From assembly GCF_004345005.1 (NCBI RefSeq), contig NZ_SMMX01000011.1:1-64000 (forward strand): a DNA stretch of 64,000 bases, in the 5' to 3' direction. Made by a program: the position numbers and the translations under genes. The stretch comes from Extibacter muris (lineage in GTDB: Bacteria > Bacillota > Clostridia > Lachnospirales > Lachnospiraceae). Positions 37,479 to 47,723 of this stretch are shown here, piece after piece; positions within the stretch are counted from its first letter, which is position 1, and each line of letters starts with the position of its first letter. The notes under the pieces were generated by a model. The model made no database searches. It was not told the origin of the DNA and saw only the letters and a list, made by a program, of their open reading frames with translations.

Positions 37479-37746
37479 ATCCTTTTCTACTATTTTACCA
37501 ACAACTGTAAGTGAAAAATAAATCTTTAAACGGTTTAAAAAGAAAACACCATAAGTTTATCGGGGAAAGTCGACATTGTGTTGCGTTATGGAACTATGTG
37601 CAAAGTGCACAAAAACTATTTTCATATACAGGATACCAGGTCAGAATGAACATTTTGTCTGTAGACAGTGAGCGTTTTGCTCCATAGAATGAAGAAAATC
37701 AATTGACCGTATATCTGTATCGCGTGAAGAAAAGGAGGCTATGCAA
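37479..37746. promoter_or_regulatory. Divergent regulatory region between xre and the sugar cluster
   Basis: This 268-base gap holds TTTAAACGGTTTAAA (37525-37539), a near-palindrome sharing the core AAACGGTTTA with the operator at 15554; TGTGCA-AAG-TGCACA (37597-37611); and small inverted repeats GTCTGTAGAC and GAGCGTTTTGCTC between about 37657 and 37683. No consensus -35/-10 pair stands out for the plus strand, which suggests that the promoter depends on an activator. Confidence 0.55.
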
Positions 37747-38844
37747 ATGCAGTCTAAGATGAAAGCGCTCGTCACATACGGTGCTCATGACTACCGTTAT
37801 GAAGAAGTGGACAGGCCGACAGCCGGTGAAGGGGAGATGATCATCAAGGTCGAGGGCTGTGGTATCTGTGCAGGGGATTTGAAGGCGTATCATGGCGGCA
37901 GCGTATTCTGGGGGGACGAAGGCAGCCCGCCTTATCTCGAAGTGCCGGCTATCGGTGGCCACGAGTTTACAGGGCGCATTGTGGAGATGGGCTCCGGAAC
38001 CGAGAGGAAGGAGACATATGGAACAGCGGACAGCAGCTTCAAGGTCGGAGACCGGGTAGCGGTAGAGCAGATTACGCCATGCGGGGCATGCAGATACTGC
38101 GAAGAAGGCAGATACCACCTATGTGTACCACACAACGTATATGGATTCAAATATTATCTGAACGGAGGCTTTGCAGAATATGCGAAGCTCACGAAAGAGT
38201 CCCTTGTCTATAAGATACCGGAGGATATGCCTCTGGAGCAGGCGCTGCTGATCGAGCCCTATGCCTGTTCTCTGCATGCTGTCGGCCGGGCCGCGCCGGG
38301 TACGGATGACATCGTCGTCATCTCGGGAGCCGGGTGTCTGGGACTTGGCATGATTACCGCCGCGAGGAAGAGGAATCCGAAGTGCCTCGTCGCGCTGGAT
38401 CTGAACGAGGAACGGCTTGAAAAGGCGAGGGAATTTGGATGCGATGTGACGATCAATCCGCTCCGGGAGAATCTGAAGGAGAAGATGATGGATATGACGG
38501 ATGGATACGGCTGTGACGTATACATAGAGGCAACCGGACATCCGTCCAGCGTGAAGCAGGGGCTCGATATTATCTGCAAGGGAGGGAGGTTCATCGAGTT
38601 CAGCCTGTTCCTCGAGCCGGTCACATGCGACTGGAGCGTTATCGGAGATGGCAAGGAGCTTGACATGTACGGGGTGAGCCTGAGCCACAGATGTTTTCCG
38701 GAGACGATAGAAGGCCTGTACACAGGGGAGCTTAAATCGGAGGGTGTCGTGTCCCACAAGTTTGCCCTGGAAGATTATGAGGCTGCTTTTGAACAGAGCG
38801 CAAAGGGGAACGGTTCTATAAAAGTCGTGTTTACATTTGAATAA
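37747..38844 (+). CDS. Zinc-dependent MDR dehydrogenase, erythritol/L-threitol dehydrogenase-like
   Basis: A medium-chain dehydrogenase/reductase of 365 residues that oxidises a polyol to a ketose with NAD(P). It has the catalytic zinc site (CGICAGDLKAYHGG, GGHEFTGRI), the structural zinc cysteines (CGACRYCEEGRYHLC) and the nucleotide fold SGAGCLGLG. The pattern FHG/YHGG..FWGDE and DGYGCDVYIEATGHPS is close to what I know of erythritol/L-threitol dehydrogenases (EltD), so a C4 polyol is a fair guess. The ATG at 37747 stands 8 bases from AAGGAGG; the ATG at 37741 is too close. First gene of the sugar cluster. Confidence 0.82.
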   Translation: MQSKMKALVTYGAHDYRYEEVDRPTAGEGEMIIKVEGCGICAGDLKAYHGGSVFWGDEGSPPYLEVPAIGGHEFTGRIVEMGSGTERKETYGTADSSFKVGDRVAVEQITPCGACRYCEEGRYHLCVPHNVYGFKYYLNGGFAEYAKLTKESLVYKIPEDMPLEQALLIEPYACSLHAVGRAAPGTDDIVVISGAGCLGLGMITAARKRNPKCLVALDLNEERLEKAREFGCDVTINPLRENLKEKMMDMTDGYGCDVYIEATGHPSSVKQGLDIICKGGRFIEFSLFLEPVTCDWSVIGDGKELDMYGVSLSHRCFPETIEGLYTGELKSEGVVSHKFALEDYEAAFEQSAKGNGSIKVVFTFE

Positions 38845-38942
38845 TTCTGCAGGCGGACATTACGGGTGCGGGCTGAGGGCCCTCCTGCACAGCCGGGTGC
38901 GGTCGGCGGATTATTATAAATTATCAAGGAGGTAAAAAGTTT

Positions 38943-40307
38943 ATGAAAAAAAGAATATCGGCGCTTCTGATGGTGTTGTGCATGTGTACGGGGCTTGCCG
39001 CCTGCGCAGGGAAGCAGGATGGTAAAAAGAGCGAGAAACCGTCCGAAGATGAGATCGTGGTATCAATCGCTACGCTGAACAACCCGATCGTATCCAACCT
39101 TGTCAAACTGGCACAGGAATACTATGACGAGAAGGGGGTCAAGCTGGATTTTGCGGTGCTACCGGAAAATGACCTGCGTGAGAAAGCGACGCTGGAGGCT
39201 TCTACAGGCGGTACGACTTACGACATCTATTTTACAGGTCCTTATGAAGCGAATTTCTGGATCACATATGGATGGGCAGAAAATCTGCAGCCATATATCG
39301 ACAAGATGACGGATGAACAGAAGGAATCACTGGATTTGGATGATATCTTCCCAAGTATGCTGGATTCCCTGTCGGATCCGGAGACGGGGGATGTCTACGC
39401 GCTTCCGTTCTTCGGCGAGGCAAGCTTCTTCATGTACAATAAAGAGCTGCTCGATAACGCGGGAGTGACTATGCCGGAGAACCCTACATGGGAAGACATC
39501 TACGATATCGCGGTGGCGGTCGACGACGAGGAGGCAGGAATCACAGGTATGACGATGCGCGGCGCTCCGGGATGGGGCATGAGCGGAGCCCCCTTCGTCA
39601 CCATCATCAATGCCATGGGCGGCAAGTTCTACGATATGGACTGGAATGCCACGGTAGAGACAGACGAACAGAGGGCTGCATGGGAGATGTATAAAAATAT
39701 CCTCCGTGATGCAGGACAGGACGACATCATTACGTACACTTACAACGAATGTATCAGCCTCATGAATTCCGGCAAGTGCGGCATCTGGTATGACGCGACA
39801 TCCAACGGGCCTAATCTGGAAGCAGATGATTCCCTTATCAAAGGAAAAGTAGGATATGCACCGGCCCCTTCAGGATGGCTCTGGAACTGGGGGATGAATG
39901 TCAACCCGAATTCTTCCGATGAAAAGAAGCAGGCTGCATTCGATTTCATGGTATGGGCATGTTCCAAAGACTACGTGGATCTGTCTCTTGAAAAAGACCC
40001 GAGCGGTGCGTCCACCCCGTCCGGCGTGAGAGCATCTACCTATGAGCTGGATGCGTACAAGGATCTGCCGTATGCACAGCCGACACTTGATGCGCTTTCC
40101 GACCTTGATTTTAACAATCCGTGTAAAGATGAGGTTCCTTATGTAGGACTGCAGTACATTGCAATTCCGGAATTCCAGGAAGCCGGTGATAAGATGACGG
40201 AATCTCTGGCTGCCTATGTGACGGACGAAATCACTCTGGATGAAGCGCTGGCCGCAACGCAGAAGGCCTTTGAACAGGCCGCGGAAGAAGGCGGTTACAA
40301 GAAGTAG
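38943..40307 (+). CDS. ABC sugar/polyol transporter, solute-binding lipoprotein
   Basis: A 454-residue lipoprotein. The signal peptide MKKRISALLMVLCMCTGLAAC has a lipobox ending at C21. The mature part is a family 1 solute-binding protein (NPIVSNLVKLAQEYYDEKGVKLDFAVLPENDLREKATLEASTGGTTYDIYFTGPYE), most like polyol-type SmoE/MtlE proteins. It captures the sugar or polyol outside the cell for the two permeases and the ATPase encoded at 45548. An AAGGAGG site precedes it. Strong hairpins separate it from the permease gene, a normal way to keep binding protein in excess. Confidence 0.9.
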   Translation: MKKRISALLMVLCMCTGLAACAGKQDGKKSEKPSEDEIVVSIATLNNPIVSNLVKLAQEYYDEKGVKLDFAVLPENDLREKATLEASTGGTTYDIYFTGPYEANFWITYGWAENLQPYIDKMTDEQKESLDLDDIFPSMLDSLSDPETGDVYALPFFGEASFFMYNKELLDNAGVTMPENPTWEDIYDIAVAVDDEEAGITGMTMRGAPGWGMSGAPFVTIINAMGGKFYDMDWNATVETDEQRAAWEMYKNILRDAGQDDIITYTYNECISLMNSGKCGIWYDATSNGPNLEADDSLIKGKVGYAPAPSGWLWNWGMNVNPNSSDEKKQAAFDFMVWACSKDYVDLSLEKDPSGASTPSGVRASTYELDAYKDLPYAQPTLDALSDLDFNNPCKDEVPYVGLQYIAIPEFQEAGDKMTESLAAYVTDEITLDEALAATQKAFEQAAEEGGYKK

Positions 40308-40315
40308 AGCAGCAT

Positions 40316-40404
40316 CATAAAGGGCGGCTGCCTTATGCCGGCGGCGGCCGGCGAAGCAGCCGCCCTTTATGCTCCCTGACAGGAGCGCCCGCCGCTGGCG
40401 GGCG
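40316..40404 (+). promoter_or_regulatory. Double hairpin between binding-protein and permease genes
   Basis: A perfect 16-bp stem (40316-40331 with 40356-40371) with a G+C-rich folded loop, then a second stem CGCCCGCC/GGCGGGCG (40386-40404). No T tail follows, so it more likely protects the upstream RNA or reduces read-through than ends transcription. Confidence 0.75.
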
Positions 40405-40458
40405 GTGTACTGCATCTCAATGACTTACAGCACTCAAATGAAGAATGGAATGGAGCCT

Positions 40459-41355
40459 ATGAGTAAAATAGCAAGAAACATGAAGAAAAAATATCCGGTG
40501 GAACGTAGCTTTGTAGTTCCTGCATGTGTAATCGTGGCTGTAGCTACGCAGGTGCCATTTATCCTGACGATTATCTTCTCGGCGCTGCAGTGGAACATCG
40601 TACGGCCCGATCAGGGAATTACGATTTCCGGACTTAGTAACTTCATCTACTATCTGGGGAACCCGGAATTTTATATGATCTGTCTCCAGACGATAGTGAT
40701 GATTGGTGCGGCTCTGCTTTCGTGCCTTGTCTTTGGCTATCTCATCGCACTTATGCTGGACTGTGACATACCGGGCAAGACGATTTCCAGAACGCTGATC
40801 CTAAGCCCGTTTTTTATCATGACGACGACGACCGGGGTGCTCTGGAAGACTGTCATCCTGAATACTAATTTTGGATGGGTCGGAATGATAGCGGACTGGA
40901 TGGGCATCAAAGCAGTCGATTTTGTGAGCTACTATGCCAGGCCGCTGGTCGTATTTTTGTTCGTATGGCAGTGGATGCCGTTTTTCGTGCTCGTCCTTCT
41001 GGGTGGACTTCAGGGGATCCCGGGGGAAGTGCTGGAGAGGGCCAGCCTGGATGGATGCAGCTGGTTTGAGATGGTATTCAAGATCAAGCTGCCGATGATA
41101 TTCAACCATATGCAGGTAGCGCTCATGCTCGGGCTGATCTTTCTTGTAAAAGAGTTCGGCCTGATACTGACGACTACGGGAGGGGGGCCCGGGCAGAAGT
41201 CATATACGCTCACCTATTACATATATAAGACGCTGTTCAGCGGTTCTAACGTGGGGCGTGCCGCTGCCCTGTCCGTCATAACGGTCGTCGTGACGCTGAC
41301 AGTTATCAATCTGATATTCCGGGCCATCAAAAAGCGCCGTGCGGCATACGAGTAA
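40459..41355 (+). CDS. ABC sugar/polyol transporter permease 1
   Basis: A 298-residue inner-membrane permease of the carbohydrate uptake type (MalF/SmoF-like) with six hydrophobic segments. The coupling (EAA) loop reads ERASLDGCSWFEMVFKIKLP. The ATG at 40459 has a TGGAG site; a longer open frame upstream runs into the hairpins and is rejected. It forms the channel with the next gene product. Confidence 0.9.
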   Translation: MSKIARNMKKKYPVERSFVVPACVIVAVATQVPFILTIIFSALQWNIVRPDQGITISGLSNFIYYLGNPEFYMICLQTIVMIGAALLSCLVFGYLIALMLDCDIPGKTISRTLILSPFFIMTTTTGVLWKTVILNTNFGWVGMIADWMGIKAVDFVSYYARPLVVFLFVWQWMPFFVLVLLGGLQGIPGEVLERASLDGCSWFEMVFKIKLPMIFNHMQVALMLGLIFLVKEFGLILTTTGGGPGQKSYTLTYYIYKTLFSGSNVGRAAALSVITVVVTLTVINLIFRAIKKRRAAYE

Positions 41356-41367
41356 GGGAGGGATGAC

Positions 41368-42240
41368 ATGAAAAAAGCAGTGGTAAAACGTGATGCACGA
41401 AGCAGAAGGGCTGCGGCGAAAAAAGAGGCCAGGCGGTGGATAGCAGGTATTGTCATACTGGCCTTTGCATTATTTTATTTTTTCCCAATCCTGTACATGA
41501 TCCTGAGCGGCTTTAAGACAGAGGCTGATGCGGCCGTGCCTGCGATCCTGTTCCATCCGACGCTCGTGACGTGGCAGAAAGTGCTCGCGGACGTCTCTAT
41601 GATCAACTACCTGAAAAATACAATATTCCATGTACTGCTTGGAACGGGAATCTGCCTTGTGATCGGCATCCCTGCCACATATGCGCTCGTATTCGCGAAG
41701 TTTAAGAAGGAAGGGCGTGGGGAGAGCCTGTACAACTGGTTTGTCACGACGATTCTCCTTCCCCCGGTGGCTGTCCTCATACCTCTTTATATCACGTTCA
41801 AGGAACTGAACCTGAATCATACGAGGGGCGGGCTGCTGTTTCTGTACGTAGGCTTCCACCTGCCTCTGTGCATCTGGCTCCTGTATTCGTTTTTTAAAGA
41901 CGTGCCGGAGGAAGTGGTGGAAGCAGCCAGGATAGATGGCTGTACAAACAGGCAGCTGATCATGCGGATCATCATTCCGCTTACGAAGACGGGAATCATG
42001 ACAGCAGGGCTTCTTGTCGCAGTATTCATCTGGAATGAATTCTTCCTGGGTTATAATCTGACGACAAATGCGACAGCCACGCTTCCGGTCTATATGGCAA
42101 GGTTCGGGCAGCAGCAGGGCCAGTTTATCGCACAGCTGTCGGCATCCGCCTCCATCTCGTGCATTCCGCCTATGATATTTGGCTGGATATCACAGAAATC
42201 GCTGATTAAGGGGCTGACGGCAGGAGCGGTCAAAGGATAG
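41368..42240 (+). CDS. ABC sugar/polyol transporter permease 2
   Basis: A 290-residue MalG/SmoG-type permease with a basic N-terminus and six hydrophobic segments. The coupling loop is EAARIDGCTNRQLIMRIIIP. It follows permease 1 by 12 bases, and a GGAGG site is present. The ATPase for this importer is either the UgpC/MsmK-type protein encoded 3.3 kb downstream or a shared one. Confidence 0.92.
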   Translation: MKKAVVKRDARSRRAAAKKEARRWIAGIVILAFALFYFFPILYMILSGFKTEADAAVPAILFHPTLVTWQKVLADVSMINYLKNTIFHVLLGTGICLVIGIPATYALVFAKFKKEGRGESLYNWFVTTILLPPVAVLIPLYITFKELNLNHTRGGLLFLYVGFHLPLCIWLLYSFFKDVPEEVVEAARIDGCTNRQLIMRIIIPLTKTGIMTAGLLVAVFIWNEFFLGYNLTTNATATLPVYMARFGQQQGQFIAQLSASASISCIPPMIFGWISQKSLIKGLTAGAVKG

Positions 42241-42272
42241 CGAAAATACAATTATAAGGAGATTACTTGAAT

Positions 42273-42908
42273 ATGGACAGAGAATTGATAAGGCAGGTGC
42301 TTACGGTTGCAAAGCGTCTGGATGAAAAGAATCTGGTCAATGCTTACGAGGGAAACATATCGGCCAAGAGCGGCGATACTGTCTATATAACGCCCACCGG
42401 AAAGAACAAGGCGTTTCTGACAGAAGATATGATTGCTGCGGTAGATAAAAAGGGGAATCAGACAGGCGGAAGCTGTAAGCCCACATCAGAACTTCCCATG
42501 CACCTCCAGGCATATGAGATCAGAAAAGATATCGGCGGAGTCGTACACTGCCATCCCACGTTCCTGACCGCACATGCCATATGCAACAGGCCGGTGGTCA
42601 CGAAAGGATATCCTGAGATGATGGCAAACTTCAAGGTATTTGAAGTGGCGCCCTACGGGCGGCCCGGCACCGGGGATATCCTGAAAGGCGCGATTCCGAT
42701 CTTCGCACACAGTGACGTGGTGATTCTCGGGAATCATGGCGTACTGGCGGTCGGCAAGACGGTGGAGGATGCCATGAATAAAGTAGAGGCGGCAGAAGCC
42801 ATAACAAAGGCACTGTATTATGCCGATGTACTTGACAGGCCGTTAGATCTGAGCGTGGAAGAGTGTGAATATTTCTATCACATATATGACTGCAAATACA
42901 GCAGATAG
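42273..42908 (+). CDS. Class II aldolase/epimerase (L-fuculose-phosphate aldolase type), first copy
   Basis: A 211-residue class II aldolase/adducin-family enzyme. Zinc ligands are the histidines in VHCHPTF and GNHGVLAVG plus a later one, and the catalytic glutamate is in PTSELPMH. Such enzymes cleave ketose 1-phosphates into DHAP and an aldehyde (lactaldehyde for fuculose phosphate) or epimerise ribulose 5-phosphate. An in-frame TTG at 42267 lies closer to the AAGGAG site and is an alternative start. A second, more typical copy lies at 53682. Confidence 0.87.
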   Translation: MDRELIRQVLTVAKRLDEKNLVNAYEGNISAKSGDTVYITPTGKNKAFLTEDMIAAVDKKGNQTGGSCKPTSELPMHLQAYEIRKDIGGVVHCHPTFLTAHAICNRPVVTKGYPEMMANFKVFEVAPYGRPGTGDILKGAIPIFAHSDVVILGNHGVLAVGKTVEDAMNKVEAAEAITKALYYADVLDRPLDLSVEECEYFYHIYDCKYSR

Positions 42909-42921
42909 AGGAGTGGAAAGG

Positions 42922-43686
42922 ATGAATATACTTGATAAGTTTTCTTTGAAGGGCAAGAAGGTACTCGTGACAGGAGGAGCCCGGGGAATCGGGCTGAATT
43001 ATGCCATGGCAGCGGCCGGAGCCGGAGCGGATGTGGCGCTTGCGGATATTGACGGAACCAAAGCCAGGGAGGAGGCCGGGAAACTCAGCCGTGCATATGG
43101 AATTCAAGCGGCCGGCCTCGAGGTGGATGTTACCAGCCCGGAGCAGGTGGAGGAGATGTGTTCTTCCATGGCAAAAAAGATGGGCCGGATCGACGTGGCA
43201 TTCTGCAATGCCGGGATATCCATCAATATTCCGGCAGAAGAGATGACCTTAGACCAGTGGAGGAAAGTGATAGACATCAACCTGACAGGAGTGTTCCTCA
43301 CTGCGACGGCGGCAGGAAGATACATGATACGCCAGGGAGGAGGCTCCATCATCAATACTGCATCCATGTCGGGGCATATCGTGAATATTCCACAGCCACA
43401 GGCCGCCTATAATGCTTCAAAGGCCGGGGTCATCATGCTTACAAAATCGCTTGCGGTTGAGTGGGCGGGAAAAAATGTACGGGTCAACAGCATAAGTCCG
43501 GGATATATTATGACCGACCTGATCAAAGGGCATGAGCTCATTCCGGTATGGACCGGCCTCTCTCCCCTGGAACGGATGGGCTGTCCGGAAGAACTGCAGG
43601 GAGTGGCGCTCTATCTTGCGAGCGATGCCGGCACATTTACGACGGGTGCTGATTTTGTCGTGGACGGCGCCTATACCTGCGTATGA
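42922..43686 (+). CDS. Short-chain dehydrogenase/reductase
   Basis: A 254-residue SDR with the cofactor motif [11 protein letters not shown], the catalytic serine in [10 protein letters not shown] and YNASK. The D in LADIDG at the end of the second strand suggests NAD. It likely oxidises a polyol or reduces an aldehyde. It is closely similar in layout to the SDR at 61489 (both have SMSG.IVNIPQ and [19 protein letters not shown]), so they may be paralogs of the same activity. A GGAAAGG site precedes. Confidence 0.9.
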   Translation: MNILDKFSLKGKKVLVTGGARGIGLNYAMAAAGAGADVALADIDGTKAREEAGKLSRAYGIQAAGLEVDVTSPEQVEEMCSSMAKKMGRIDVAFCNAGISINIPAEEMTLDQWRKVIDINLTGVFLTATAAGRYMIRQGGGSIINTASMSGHIVNIPQPQAAYNASKAGVIMLTKSLAVEWAGKNVRVNSISPGYIMTDLIKGHELIPVWTGLSPLERMGCPEELQGVALYLASDAGTFTTGADFVVDGAYTCV

Positions 43687-43735
43687 CAGGGGCGGCGGCT
43701 CTATACGGAACGTTCAAAGCGAAAGGAGTGGTAAG

Positions 43736-45529
43736 ATGGCAGGAAACCGTTATATCGGAGACTATCCTGCGGTCGGCATACGGTCGGTGATAGACGCCAG
43801 GAAAGGCATGCTGGATGTGAGAGGATCTCTCGAAGAGCAGACGATGGGGATGGCCTATGCCGCGGCTGAAGTCATAGAAGAGGAACTTACGTATCCGGAC
43901 GGGCAGCCGGTGCGCGTAGTGATTGCAAGGCAGAGCATAGGGAGGGCCGCGGAAGCGGCGGCCTGCGCGGAGCAGTTCCACAAAGCCGGGGTGGCGGTGA
44001 CGCTGACCGTTACCCCGTGCTGGTGCTACGGATCTGAGACGATGGATATGGAGCGGGGGACAATCAAAGCCGTATGGGGGTTCAATGCGACAGAGCGCCC
44101 GGGCGCGGTATATCTGGCATCGGTGCTTGCGGCACATGCCCAGAAAGGGCTTCCCGCATTTGGAATCTACGGCCGTGATGTACAGGACAAGGACGACATG
44201 AGAATGCCTCAGGACGTGCGGTGCAAGATGCTCCGGTTCGTCAAGGCGGCGGTCGCGGCGGCTTTCATTAAAGGGAAATCATACCTTCAGATAGGTTCGG
44301 TATGCATGGGAATTGCAGGCTCATCCGTTGATACGGACTTTTTTGAAGAGTACCTTGGAATGCGGGTGGAATCTGTAGATGAGGTGGAAGTGCTCCGCAG
44401 GATGGAGGAAGACATATACGACCGGGAAGAATATGAGCGGGCCCTAGCCTGGAGAAAAGAATACTGCCGGGAAGGATTGGATAAGAATCCGGAACAGGCC
44501 AGAAAGTCTCCGCAGCAAAAGGAAAGTGACTGGGAATTTGCAGTAAAGTCGGCGTGTATCATCAAGGATCTGCTGAATGGAAATGAAAGGCTAAAGGGCA
44601 GGTTCCCGGAAGAGGCGATCGGACACAATGCAATAGCAGGCGGGTTCCAGGGACAGCGTCAGTGGACCGACCATTATCCGAATACCGATTTTACAGAGGC
44701 GGTGCTCGCTTCTTCCTTTGACTGGAATGGTGCCAGGGAGCCTTACATATTTGCCACAGAGAACGATACGCTCAATGCAGCCTCCATGCTGTTTGGAAAG
44801 CTGCTGACAGGCTGTGCCCAGATGTTCTCGGATGTCCGTACATACTGGTCAAAAGAGGCCGTAAGACGGGCTGCTGGTTATGAGCTTTCCGGCATGGCCA
44901 AGGAGGCCGGAGGATTCATCCATCTGATCAATTCGGGCGCTTCCTGCCTTGACATGTGCGGTGAAGTGAGAGATGCCGGAGGAAGAGCGGTCGTCAAGCC
45001 ATTTTATGATATGACAGAAGCAGATATAAAAGACTGTCTTGCGGCTGCCGAATGGTGTCCGGCCGACCAGGGATATTTCCGGGGAGGAGGATACTCCTCC
45101 AGGTTCGTGACGAGGGCAGAGATGCCGGTGACGATGACGAGGATCAATCTTATCAAGGGGCTTGGCCCTGTGATGCAGATTGCGGAGGGATATACGCTTC
45201 ATCTCCCCGATGAGGTGACGGATATACTCTGGAAGCGGACGGATTATACATGGCCGTGTACATGGTTCGTGCCGCGGGTGACAGGAAAGGGTGCTTTCCA
45301 GTCGGCTTACAGCGTGATGAACAGCTGGGGCGCCAACCACGGGGCCGTGAGCTATGGACATATAGGAGCGGATCTGATAACACTTGCCTCTATGCTGAGG
45401 ATTCCTGTCTGCATGCATAACGTGGAGGAGGAGCATATATTTCGCCCGGCCTGCTGGAACGCGTTCGGAATGGACAGGGAGGGGCAGGATTACCGTGCCT
45501 GTGGTACATACGGGCCGTTTTACAAATAG
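43736..45529 (+). CDS. fucI: L-fucose isomerase
   Basis: A 597-residue hexameric-type L-fucose isomerase (usual length about 590), which converts L-fucose to L-fuculose and often D-arabinose to D-ribulose. Manganese ligands can be placed at E342 (FATENDT), an aspartate at about 366 ([10 protein letters not shown]) and a histidine in [17 protein letters not shown]. The N-terminal part ([28 protein letters not shown]) is typical. The ATG at 43736 has an AAAGGAG site; the open frame upstream overlaps the SDR gene and is not real. It lies next to a fuculose-phosphate-type aldolase and the kinases in the same operon. Confidence 0.93.
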   Translation: MAGNRYIGDYPAVGIRSVIDARKGMLDVRGSLEEQTMGMAYAAAEVIEEELTYPDGQPVRVVIARQSIGRAAEAAACAEQFHKAGVAVTLTVTPCWCYGSETMDMERGTIKAVWGFNATERPGAVYLASVLAAHAQKGLPAFGIYGRDVQDKDDMRMPQDVRCKMLRFVKAAVAAAFIKGKSYLQIGSVCMGIAGSSVDTDFFEEYLGMRVESVDEVEVLRRMEEDIYDREEYERALAWRKEYCREGLDKNPEQARKSPQQKESDWEFAVKSACIIKDLLNGNERLKGRFPEEAIGHNAIAGGFQGQRQWTDHYPNTDFTEAVLASSFDWNGAREPYIFATENDTLNAASMLFGKLLTGCAQMFSDVRTYWSKEAVRRAAGYELSGMAKEAGGFIHLINSGASCLDMCGEVRDAGGRAVVKPFYDMTEADIKDCLAAAEWCPADQGYFRGGGYSSRFVTRAEMPVTMTRINLIKGLGPVMQIAEGYTLHLPDEVTDILWKRTDYTWPCTWFVPRVTGKGAFQSAYSVMNSWGANHGAVSYGHIGADLITLASMLRIPVCMHNVEEEHIFRPACWNAFGMDREGQDYRACGTYGPFYK

Positions 45530-45547
45530 TAGAAGGAGGATATCGGA

Positions 45548-46657
45548 ATGGCAAATATCAGCATGGAGCATATCTGCAAGACGTATCCAAATGGGGTGGG
45601 TGCAGTGGAAGATTTCAACCTGGAGGTCCAGGACAGAGAATTTATCATCTTTGTCGGCCCTTCCGGCTGCGGGAAATCGACGACGCTCAGAATGATTGCA
45701 GGTCTTGAGGATATCACTTCCGGGACGCTGAAGATAGACGGAGAGACAGTCAATGAGGTACCCGCAAAAAACAGGGACATAGCGATGGTGTTCCAGAGCT
45801 ATGCGCTGTATCCGCATATGAGCGTCTATGATAACATCGCCTTTGGCCTCAGAAGAAGGAAGCTGAGCAGGGAGGAGACGGACCAGAAAGTGCGGGAAGC
45901 GGCAAGAATCCTGGATCTGGAAAGCCAGCTGAAGAAAAAGCCGAGGGAGCTCTCCGGGGGACAGAAGCAGAGGGTTGCCATGGGAGCGGCAATCGTCCGG
46001 AACCCGAAGGTATTTCTTATGGACGAGCCACTGTCCAATCTGGATGCAAAGCTCAGAGTGCAGATGCGCCTGGAGATCGCACAGCTGTATGAACGGCTAC
46101 AGGCAACGATGATATATGTGACCCATGACCAGACGGAGGCGATGACGCTCGGGACGAGAATCGTCGTCATGAAGGATGGTGTAATCCAGCAGGTGGATAC
46201 GCCGCAGAATCTGTACAGCCGGCCTGCGAACCAGTTCGTGGGCGGATTCATAGGCACGCCGCAGATGAACTTTCTGAATGCCGGGGTAGTGGAAGAGAAC
46301 GGGAGGCTCGCCCTCAAGGTCGGAAGCAGCCTTCTAAAGCTGCCGGAGTCGAGGCAGCGGCCATTGGAGGAAAAAGGATATGCAGGCAGGGAGATAACGC
46401 TCGGCATACGTCCGGAAGATATCAGAGATTCGGAAATCATCGTCAACATGCTGGAGAACTCATGTATCACGGCGAAGATACAAGTGTATGAGCTGCTTGG
46501 GGCGGAGGCGCTGCTGTATTTTGAATATGCGGGGCATAAAGTGACCGCCAGCGTACATGCAAGGACAAAGGTGCGGGAAGGCGACATGGTCCGGCTGGCG
46601 TTCGATATGGAGAAATCGTACCTGTTCGACAAGGAAACAGGACAATCTATCCTGTGA
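45548..46657 (+). CDS. ABC transporter ATPase, carbohydrate type (UgpC/MsmK)
   Basis: A 369-residue ATPase of the CUT1 group. Walker A is GPSGCGKST, the signature is LSGGQKQRVAMGAAI, Walker B is VFLMDEPLSNLDAKL and the switch His is in VTHDQTEAM. The C-terminal regulatory domain (LGIRPEDI...) is complete. It most likely powers the binding protein/permease set at 38.9-42.2 kb, since a CUT1 transporter otherwise lacks an ATPase here. Confidence 0.95.
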   Translation: MANISMEHICKTYPNGVGAVEDFNLEVQDREFIIFVGPSGCGKSTTLRMIAGLEDITSGTLKIDGETVNEVPAKNRDIAMVFQSYALYPHMSVYDNIAFGLRRRKLSREETDQKVREAARILDLESQLKKKPRELSGGQKQRVAMGAAIVRNPKVFLMDEPLSNLDAKLRVQMRLEIAQLYERLQATMIYVTHDQTEAMTLGTRIVVMKDGVIQQVDTPQNLYSRPANQFVGGFIGTPQMNFLNAGVVEENGRLALKVGSSLLKLPESRQRPLEEKGYAGREITLGIRPEDIRDSEIIVNMLENSCITAKIQVYELLGAEALLYFEYAGHKVTASVHARTKVREGDMVRLAFDMEKSYLFDKETGQSIL

Positions 46658-46679
46658 CAGAAGGAAAGGAAACGGAAGG

Positions 46680-47708
46680 ATGAAAGTAGTATATTTGACA
46701 GAACCGGGGAACATGGCGATAGAAGAGGAGGATATCCCGGAGCTTAGAAAGGGATGTGTGCTTGTTAAGATTGAATATAACGGGATCTGTGGTTCAGACG
46801 TACACTTTTATAAGGATGGAAGAGTGGGAGACTGTGTATTGCGGGAACCTTTTGTGCTGGGACATGAAGTGGCGGGAACGGTGACGGAAGCTGCGGATGA
46901 TGTAAACGGATTGAAGCCTGGAGACCGGGTGGCGCTGGAACCGGGATACGGGTGCGGGAGATGTGAGTATTGCAAGACAGGACGTTATAATCTCTGTCCG
47001 GACGTCAAGTTCTTTGCGGCACCGCCTGTAAGAGGCGCGCTGCAGGAATACGTCGTGCATCCGGCAGATATGTGCTTCCGGCTTCCGGACCACGTATCCA
47101 CGATGGAGGGAGCCCTCGTAGAGCCGCTTGCGGTCGGGCTTCACGCCGCTTCACTGGGAGAGGTTACGCTAGGCCAGTCCGTGGCCATACTTGGTGCGGG
47201 ATGCATCGGGCTCGTGACGATGCTTGCCGCAAGAGCCCGGGGAGCGGCCGATATCGTCGTCGTCGACCTGCATGAAAAGCGGCTCGAATATGCACGGAAG
47301 ATGGGGGCATCGCACACGATCCGGGCAGACGGTACAGATGTGGCGGCAAGGGTAGAAGAAATCTTAGGCGGAGGGCCGGACGTCGTGTTTGAGACAGCCG
47401 GGTCACCGGTGACGATAGCACAGACCGCGTATATCGCAAAGCGCGGCGGAACGGTGGTTCTCGTCGGAATGGCATCCCAGAGTGAAGTGAACTACAACTT
47501 TTTTCAGCTTATGGAGAAGGAAGCAGTCGTTAAATGCGTATTCAGATACCGCAACCTGTATCCCAAAGCCATTGCGGCTATTGCAAGCGGCAGCATCAAT
47601 GTCAGGCAGATCGTAACGCATGAGTTTGAACTGGAGGAAGCAGGCAGGGCGTTTGAGACGGTGGTGCGGGACGCGCAGGATGTGGTGAAGGGTATGATAA
47701 GAATGTAA
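46680..47708 (+). CDS. Zinc-dependent MDR dehydrogenase, sorbitol/xylitol dehydrogenase-like
   Basis: A 342-residue polyol dehydrogenase. The catalytic zinc site is [14 protein letters not shown] and GHEVAG; the structural zinc motif is [15 protein letters not shown]; the nucleotide fold is [10 protein letters not shown]. The stretch EPGYGCGRC...[14 protein letters not shown] is diagnostic of the sorbitol dehydrogenase/xylitol dehydrogenase group, which forms fructose, xylulose or related ketoses with NAD. The ATG at 46680 follows AACGGAAGG. It is flanked by the ATPase and a PfkB kinase. Confidence 0.9.
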   Translation: MKVVYLTEPGNMAIEEEDIPELRKGCVLVKIEYNGICGSDVHFYKDGRVGDCVLREPFVLGHEVAGTVTEAADDVNGLKPGDRVALEPGYGCGRCEYCKTGRYNLCPDVKFFAAPPVRGALQEYVVHPADMCFRLPDHVSTMEGALVEPLAVGLHAASLGEVTLGQSVAILGAGCIGLVTMLAARARGAADIVVVDLHEKRLEYARKMGASHTIRADGTDVAARVEEILGGGPDVVFETAGSPVTIAQTAYIAKRGGTVVLVGMASQSEVNYNFFQLMEKEAVVKCVFRYRNLYPKAIAAIASGSINVRQIVTHEFELEEAGRAFETVVRDAQDVVKGMIRM

Positions 47709-47723
47709 AGCAGGTGACATCAG

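Noticed and set aside
37585-37605. Sigma-54 promoter upstream of the sugar cluster
   Set aside because: A GG...GC pair is present, but the spacing is 8 instead of 10 bases and no enhancer-binding regulator is encoded nearby.
40369-40458. Earlier start for the first permease gene
   Set aside because: The open frame extends upstream into the intergenic hairpins; the ATG at 40459 has the ribosome binding site and gives the normal permease length.
44849-45817. 322-codon minus-strand open frame opposite fucI and the ATPase gene
   Set aside because: Pure shadow of strong plus-strand genes; residue composition rich in His, Arg and Ser as in antisense frames of G+C-rich codons.
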